Source: Bacteroidota bacterium (lineage in GTDB: Bacteria; Bacteroidota; Bacteroidia; AKYH767-A; OLB10). From it: a stretch of DNA of 64,000 nt. The translations under genes and the position numbers were made by a program. The notes beneath the pieces were generated by a model. That model was not told the DNA's origin. It was given only the letters and a program-made list of their open reading frames with translations, and did not search any database. Where the stretch lies: the NCBI GenBank assembly GCA_019136655.1, contig JAGVTU010000024.1, positions 323,553 through 387,552 of the forward strand. The letters run 5' to 3'. Below are positions 59,444 to 64,000 of the stretch, one piece after another (within the stretch, counting starts at the first letter, position 1; the number at the start of each line of letters is the position of its first letter).

Positions 59444-59479
59444 AAAAAGTCGCTGAGTGAATTTACTCAGCGACTTTTT
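59444..59479 (-). terminator. Intrinsic terminator after the initiator tRNA gene
   Basis: A perfect 15-bp stem (59444-59458 with 59465-59479, core GTCGCTGAGT) has a 6-base loop. On the minus strand it is followed by further T residues. It lies 4 bases past the tRNA CCA end and also gives U residues on the plus strand. Confidence 0.92.
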
Positions 59480-59483
59480 CTTT

Positions 59484-59558
<75 letters not shown>

Positions 59559-59575
59559 CTGTTATTTTGAGGCTG

Positions 59576-59606
59576 CAAAAGTAGCAACCACAGGCATATC
59601 TGCAAA
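59576..59606 (-). promoter_or_regulatory. Bacteroidota-type promoter of the initiator tRNA
   Basis: On the minus strand TTTG (59603-59606) is followed after 19 bases by TACTTTTG (59576-59583), with the tRNA 5' end 17 bases beyond. Both boxes match the consensus. Confidence 0.75.
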
Positions 59607-59613
59607 TAAAAAA

Positions 59614-60858
59614 TCAAATTTGCCCGATAATAAGCTTTCTCAGTTGATTAAGAGCAGTTTCAGATGCTACCTGAATTACTCTCATGCGGTTGGTGCCAAG
59701 TAAAAATTTCTTTGCAACCGTTTTATTTGCATCTGCAACTGCAATCCAAACTGTGCCAACGGGTTTTTCTTCACTTCCACCATCAGGTCCTGCAATACCT
59801 GTAGTGCTGATGGCAAAATCCACATTGTATTTTTTTCTTACTCCTTCAGCCATTTGAATTGCTACTTCCTCACTCACTGCGCCTTTACGCACTAAGGTGT
59901 CAGCATTTACATTCAGCTCACTTTTTTTAATTTCGTTGCTATAGCTGATTACACTTCCCATATAATATTCAGAACTTCCGGGCACAGAAGTAATCAGATG
60001 TGCAATATTTCCTCCTGTACAACTTTCGGCAGTTGCCAAAGTTTTTCCTGATTCTCTGAGTAATTTTCCTATGATCTGCGCCAGTGTTTCATCTTCTTCG
60101 CCATAAATATACGGAGCTATCAGTTTTTTTAATTTATCTGTTTCATTTGCCATTTCACTCTCCAGATTCATACTCTCTCCTATACCTGTGAGTCGCAACC
60201 GCACCATACCTGCAGCCGGCAGATATGCCAGTTTCATATATTCAGGTAAACAATTTTCCCAATCAGCAATCATATCCGACAAATAACTTTCCCCGATGCC
60301 TTGGGTAAGTATCGTTTTGTGAATAACAGGAGTGGATTTAAATTCCTGCATCAGTTTTGGAATAACAAAATCCGACATCATTGCTTCCATTTCGTAAGGA
60401 ACTCCGGGCATGCTCACAAAAACTTTTCCATCAGCTTTAAACCACATACCGGGAGCCGTTCCGTTTTTATTATAAACCGGAATACATGATGCCGGTAATT
60501 CAGCTTGCGCTCTGTTGGTAGGAGTTACTTCACGTCCACGTGCTTTAAAAATTGCTTCAATATCATTATATGCCTGTGGGTCGAATATCAGATGTGTATT
60601 GAAATACTTACACAAAACTTGTTTGGTTAAGTCATCCTTGGTGGGGCCAAGCCCTCCGGTAATTAAAATTATATCTGCTCTCTTTCGTGCAAGATCGAGT
60701 GCATTGATAATCTCATTTTCAAGGTCGCCCACAACAGTAATCTGTTTCACTGCAAATCCTGCTTTATTAAGCTGACGACTTATCCAAGGAGCATTGGTAT
60801 TGACTACCTGCCCTATGAGCAACTCATCGCCTATGGAAATAAGCTCAGCGTAAATCAT
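59614..60858 (-). CDS. cinA: CinA-type competence/damage protein (nicotinamide-nucleotide amidohydrolase)
   Basis: A cytoplasmic two-domain protein of 414 aa. The N-terminal COG1058/molybdopterin-binding-like domain (about 1-170) opens YAELISIGDELLIGQVVNTNAPWI and has TGGLGPTKDD; it has ADP-ribose pyrophosphatase activity in characterised relatives. The C-terminal deamidase domain (about 255-410) has ATAESCTGGNIAHLIT and TTGIAGPDGG, the NMN amidohydrolase motifs. Despite its name it is not evidence of competence. It is followed after 56 bp by the initiator tRNA gene. Confidence 0.95.
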   Translation of the reverse strand: MIYAELISIGDELLIGQVVNTNAPWISRQLNKAGFAVKQITVVGDLENEIINALDLARKRADIILITGGLGPTKDDLTKQVLCKYFNTHLIFDPQAYNDIEAIFKARGREVTPTNRAQAELPASCIPVYNKNGTAPGMWFKADGKVFVSMPGVPYEMEAMMSDFVIPKLMQEFKSTPVIHKTILTQGIGESYLSDMIADWENCLPEYMKLAYLPAAGMVRLRLTGIGESMNLESEMANETDKLKKLIAPYIYGEEDETLAQIIGKLLRESGKTLATAESCTGGNIAHLITSVPGSSEYYMGSVISYSNEIKKSELNVNADTLVRKGAVSEEVAIQMAEGVRKKYNVDFAISTTGIAGPDGGSEEKPVGTVWIAVADANKTVAKKFLLGTNRMRVIQVASETALNQLRKLIIGQI

Positions 60859-60892
60859 ATCTTTATGAACAAAAAATTAAATGATAACTTCG

Positions 60893-60921
60893 CAAAATTA
60901 ATTTTAGATAAATATCATCAA
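60893..60921 (-). promoter_or_regulatory. Putative promoter of cinA
   Basis: On the minus strand TTG (60919-60921) is followed after 18 bases by TAATTTTG (60893-60900). The -7 box is an exact match; the -33 box is short, and the spacing is 1 base under the usual range. Confidence 0.5.
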
Positions 60922-60925
60922 CATA

Positions 60926-60957
60926 TTTGCTTAAACTAATTACTGGCAATATGTTTG
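60926..60957 (+). promoter_or_regulatory. Bacteroidota-type promoter of the DUF4197 gene
   Basis: TTTG (60926-60929) and TATGTTTG (60950-60957) are separated by 20 bases, a full consensus match. The start codon at 60991 is 33 bases further. Confidence 0.75.
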
Positions 60958-60990
60958 AAATAATTCTTTAAACTATTAAACAAGAAAATT

Positions 60991-61710
60991 ATGAAAAGGA
61001 TTCTCTTAGCTGCACTAATTTTAGCAAGCATTCAACTACCTGCACAGAGTCTTAAAAAACAACTTTCAAATCAATCTACCACAACCAACCCCGATTTGGG
61101 AGCAGGACTGTCAAATTCTGAAATCATTAATGGGCTGAAAGAAGCATTGAAAGTAGGCATGAACAAATCCACTGCATCTGCATCAAAAGTAGATGGTTTT
61201 TATAAAAACCCACTAATAAAGATTCCATTTCCGAAGGAAGTAAGTGAAGCAGAAAAAACATTGCGAAGTATTGGAATGGATAAAGAAGTTGACAAGTTTG
61301 TGAAAACACTTAACCGTGCAGCAGAAGATGCTGCAAAATCTGCAGCTCCTATTTTTCTTAACTCTATCATGAAAATGAACATTAATGATGGATTAAGTAT
61401 TTTAAGAGGTGGTAATGATGCAGCTACGCAGTATCTTAAAAACACTTCAAACGCTGCACTGGTTGCCGCCTTTCAGCCTATCGTAAAAAACTCGCTGGAT
61501 AAAGTTAATATCACTAAGTACTGGAAACCTTTAATGACTAATTATAACAAGTTACCTTTTGTCAATAAAATAAATCCTGATTTAAACAGCTATGTGACCA
61601 ACAAAGCTATTGAAGGATTATTCAAACTTATTGCATCAGAAGAATTAAAAATCAGAAAAGACCCGGCAGAGCGAATCAATGATTTGCTTCAAAGTGTTTT
61701 TGGGAAATAA
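60991..61710 (+). CDS. Exported DUF4197 protein
   Basis: A 239-aa protein with a signal peptide (MKRILLAALILASIQLPAQS) and a largely helical body. DUF4197 hallmarks include GLSNSEIINGLKEALKVGMNKS, FYKNPLIKIPFPKE, LNRAAEDAAKSAAPIFLNSIMKMN and DGLSILRGGNDAATQYLKNTSN, and the closing RKDPAERINDLLQSVFGK. The family is common in Gram-negative bacteria and has no established function. It has its own promoter and converges with the large T9SS gene, whose stop is 6 bases away. Confidence 0.92.
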   Translation: MKRILLAALILASIQLPAQSLKKQLSNQSTTTNPDLGAGLSNSEIINGLKEALKVGMNKSTASASKVDGFYKNPLIKIPFPKEVSEAEKTLRSIGMDKEVDKFVKTLNRAAEDAAKSAAPIFLNSIMKMNINDGLSILRGGNDAATQYLKNTSNAALVAAFQPIVKNSLDKVNITKYWKPLMTNYNKLPFVNKINPDLNSYVTNKAIEGLFKLIASEELKIRKDPAERINDLLQSVFGK

Positions 61711-61716
61711 ACCTTA

Positions 61717-64000
61717 TCAGCGTACCAGAGTTACACTGCCTGCATAGTCATTTTCGTGACCTGAATTTTGTAATACTTTGAGTGTGTAATAATAAACTCC
61801 CTGTGGTGCATCATTACCGGAAGCATCTTTGCCATCCCATACATGAGACATATTATCTGTTGAGAATACCATCTGACCCCAGCGGTTCCAAATGCGCATG
61901 GTAACTAATTTCACATCAAATGCATATCCCGGATCATAAAATGTTTCGTTTTTCCCATCGCCATTAGGCGTAAATGCATTCGGAATAAAGAAAGGTGTGA
62001 TGATTACTTCTCGTGAAGTTACACTTTCACATCCTGCAATATTGGTAACCTTCAATGTAATGGTGTATTTGCCTGGCGACTGATACTGATACTGACTTAC
62101 ACCAATATCTGTTTTTTGTCCATCACCAAAATCCCAATGCCATGTAACAGCATTTTCTGAATTATTTATTAACTTGATTGTTGAATTATAAAGTGGTGCA
62201 ACGTCAGGTGATACATCAAACTGAGCAAGAGGTAACGGGTGTATGATTATTACTACATTCTGGGTTACAGAATCAACACAACCAGCAGGAGTGGTTATTA
62301 TTAAAGTTACAGGAAATACTCCTGTACTATCATACTGATGTACCGGATTCATCTCCGAAGAAACTGCATCACCAAAATTCCAGTTAAACACAGATCCTGC
62401 AGGATAAACAGAAGTATTTGTAAAATGAATTCTGGGTACTTCGCAAGTGAGGCTGCTGTCGTTTGTAAATGAAGCTACCGGCAAAGGATTTACAGTCAGA
62501 TAAAAGTTGGCAGTATTAACACAACCGTCTGCTGATGTAACTGTACATGTATAATTGCCATTTGTATTTGCATTTATAAATGCAGTATTCTCACCTGTTG
62601 ACCACTGATAAGCTGCAAACGTACCTGCATCAAGCATTGCTGTTTCATTTTCGCAGATGGAAGATGGCCCTGTAATAACTGGTTGAGGAAGTGGATTAAC
62701 AGTAATTGCTGCACTGCCGTTAAAACTGCCGTTACAATATAAATCTGTAATCAGATTCAGAGTATAAGTGGTTGCTGAAATTGGTGCTACCGGAATAGTT
62801 ACAGTAGAATTTGAAGTTGTAAACGGACCGAAAGCAGTGCTTCCATCTGTGTATCCATAACGGAATGGTGGAGTTCCGGTGATGTCAATCTGCAACGGTG
62901 TCGATTGCCCGATACATATTGCAGTGGTTCCTGAAACAATTGCTGTTGGCAACTGATGCACGGCAATATTAAAAGGTGCAGATGTGTTTACACATCCATT
63001 CATATCAGTGACAGTAACAACATAATTTCCGGCAGTTGTTGTGGTAATCGAATCAGTTGATGCTCCTGTTGACCATTGATAAGATGCATAATTACCTGTG
63101 GTCAGTGTTGAAGACTCCCCAATACAAATGTTATCATCTCCTGTAATCACCGGTGATGGCAGGTTCCATACTGTAATACTTTGTGATGCAGATGCAGTGC
63201 AACCATTGGCATCAGTAACTGTTACTACGTAATTGCCACCTGCGTTAACAGTAACAGCAGATGATGAAGCACCTGTTGACCACAGATAGGAAGGATAATT
63301 TCCTGAAACTGTAAGTTGAGAGGAGTCGCCACTGCAAAATGCATTGATACCTGTGATAGCAGGAGTGGGCAAAGGATTTACCAGCACTGCAAATGATGCA
63401 GTTGCAGAACAACCTGTAGTATTTGTTACTGTAACAGAATAGGTTCCACTCTGCGTTACTGAAATGGTTTGTGTGGATGCACCTGTTGACCAGTTATAAG
63501 ATGCAAAACTTCCCGCATCGAGTAAAGATGACTGGTTCTGGCAAATTGCTGCTGTGCCTGTAATTACAGGTGTAGGATTTGTGTAAGCTGCAAGTGTATA
63601 ACTTACAGAATCAACACAACCATTGGCATCTATTACAGTAACTGCGTAAGTGCCAGGTACGGTGGTGTTGATTGTTTGGGAATTGCTTCCGGTTGACCAA
63701 ACATAAGCTGCGAAACTTCCGGTTGTTAATGCTGCAGATGCTCCAGGGCAAATTCCCGCAGGACCGTTTATTACTGGAGCAGGTAATGAATAAACTGTAA
63801 TTGGTAAAGATGCAGATGCAGAACATCCGTAACCATTTGTTACCGTTACGCTGTAAGTTCCTCCTGTTGTAACATTGAGTGTTGGTGTAGTTGCTCCTGT
63901 TGACCAAAGATAATTTGTATAACCTCCTCCTGCACTGAGTGTTGAATTGCCTCCCTGGCAAAATATATTTGCACTTGTAGATCCTGTTGACCAAAGATAG
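61717..64000 (-). CDS. Large T9SS type B surface protein with Ig-like repeats (N-terminal part outside window)
   Basis: The minus-strand frame is open from the stop at 61717 to the right edge, so the gene continues outside the window; the GTG at 63387 is internal. At least 761 codons are present. About six to seven units of roughly 80 aa, each with ICxGxS, an YxWSTGA motif and GxYxVTVTDxxGC, run from the edge to about 62.5 kb. Two PKD domains follow (FNWNFGDAVS, WHWDFGDGQK). A type B C-terminal domain (IPNAFTPNGDGKNETF...GSVTLVR) ends the protein. Family knowledge makes it T9SS cargo anchored or released at the surface. The unit type differs from the SprB repeats of the giant protein at 6.2-19.5 kb, though the tail is closely similar. 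Its role may be adhesion. Confidence 0.9.
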   Translation of the reverse strand, partial: YLWSTGSTSANIFCQGGNSTLSAGGGYTNYLWSTGATTPTLNVTTGGTYSVTVTNGYGCSASASLPITVYSLPAPVINGPAGICPGASAALTTGSFAAYVWSTGSNSQTINTTVPGTYAVTVIDANGCVDSVSYTLAAYTNPTPVITGTAAICQNQSSLLDAGSFASYNWSTGASTQTISVTQSGTYSVTVTNTTGCSATASFAVLVNPLPTPAITGINAFCSGDSSQLTVSGNYPSYLWSTGASSSAVTVNAGGNYVVTVTDANGCTASASQSITVWNLPSPVITGDDNICIGESSTLTTGNYASYQWSTGASTDSITTTTAGNYVVTVTDMNGCVNTSAPFNIAVHQLPTAIVSGTTAICIGQSTPLQIDITGTPPFRYGYTDGSTAFGPFTTSNSTVTIPVAPISATTYTLNLITDLYCNGSFNGSAAITVNPLPQPVITGPSSICENETAMLDAGTFAAYQWSTGENTAFINANTNGNYTCTVTSADGCVNTANFYLTVNPLPVASFTNDSSLTCEVPRIHFTNTSVYPAGSVFNWNFGDAVSSEMNPVHQYDSTGVFPVTLIITTPAGCVDSVTQNVVIIIHPLPLAQFDVSPDVAPLYNSTIKLINNSENAVTWHWDFGDGQKTDIGVSQYQYQSPGKYTITLKVTNIAGCESVTSREVIITPFFIPNAFTPNGDGKNETFYDPGYAFDVKLVTMRIWNRWGQMVFSTDNMSHVWDGKDASGNDAPQGVYYYTLKVLQNSGHENDYAGSVTLVR

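Noticed and set aside
59614..60858. Evidence of natural competence from cinA
   Set aside because: CinA-type proteins are widespread nucleotide-salvage enzymes; no comEA, recA or pilus gene is adjacent.
63611..63994. 127-codon minus-strand frame near the right edge
   Set aside because: A different minus-strand frame is open through the same region and encodes clear Ig-like repeats continuous with the T9SS gene; the other frame has no signal.

Overview
The window looks like a chromosomal segment from a member of the Bacteroidota (Bacteroidetes), probably an environmental gliding or adhesive lineage. The evidence is a complete gldK-gldL-gldM-gldN cluster with a PorP/SprF-type gene (type IX secretion, T9SS). 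There are also five predicted T9SS cargo proteins with type A or type B sorting domains, many lipoproteins, and promoters of the Bacteroidota form TTTG-N19..21-TAnnTTTG. Base composition is AT-leaning and even throughout. I see no insertion sequences, phage genes, integrases or CRISPR arrays.

Layout. 0-2.3 kb: end of a DsbD-type thiol:disulfide reductase and a DUF3467 protein. 2.3-20 kb: a 925-aa T9SS type A protein with a lamin-tail-like domain, an OmpA-family lipoprotein, and a 4410-aa SprB-like surface protein. That giant gene is 13.2 kb long, carries about 45 repeats of 76-80 aa, and includes eight nearly identical 237-bp units. 20-28.8 kb: a multi-pass membrane protein and a TlpA-like thioredoxin (operon), a class 3 lipase, a small lipoprotein, a beta-helix T9SS protein, urocanate hydratase (hutU), and a small T9SS protein. 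28.8-36.1 kb, minus strand: a PhoH-family PIN/ATPase, then an apparent operon of seven-heme cytochrome/TPR protein, MltG, an unknown exported protein and a phosphohexomutase, closed by a clear terminator. 36.2-42.2 kb: lepA, a MerR-like regulator with an M23 peptidase, and alaS. 42.2-51.9 kb, minus strand: topA, a ureohydrolase-fold protein with degraded metal ligands, porP-like, gldK, gldL, gldM, gldN. 52-59.4 kb, plus strand: miaB, a sigma-54-type activator, lptE, an acidic TPR-like protein, secG, then groES-groEL. 59.4-64 kb: initiator tRNA-fMet, cinA, a DUF4197 gene, and the C-terminal part of another large T9SS type B protein that runs off the right edge.

How the parts fit. Much of the window concerns building and loading the cell surface. 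SecG helps move proteins into the periplasm. LptE belongs to lipopolysaccharide export. GldKLMN and PorP belong to the T9SS that exports and anchors the repeat proteins. DsbD and the TlpA-like protein handle periplasmic thiols, and nearly every repeat of the giant protein carries two cysteines. MltG and the M23 peptidase act on the wall. The remainder is housekeeping (translation, tRNA modification, topoisomerase, chaperonins).

The most unusual items are the two-level repeat architecture of the giant adhesin, with its recently homogenised block; the apparently non-catalytic arginase-fold protein between topA and the T9SS genes; the seven-heme/TPR protein at the head of a wall operon; and a 563-bp gap holding a plus-strand-type terminator with no obvious gene to terminate. 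I did not find a clear new defence or mobile system.
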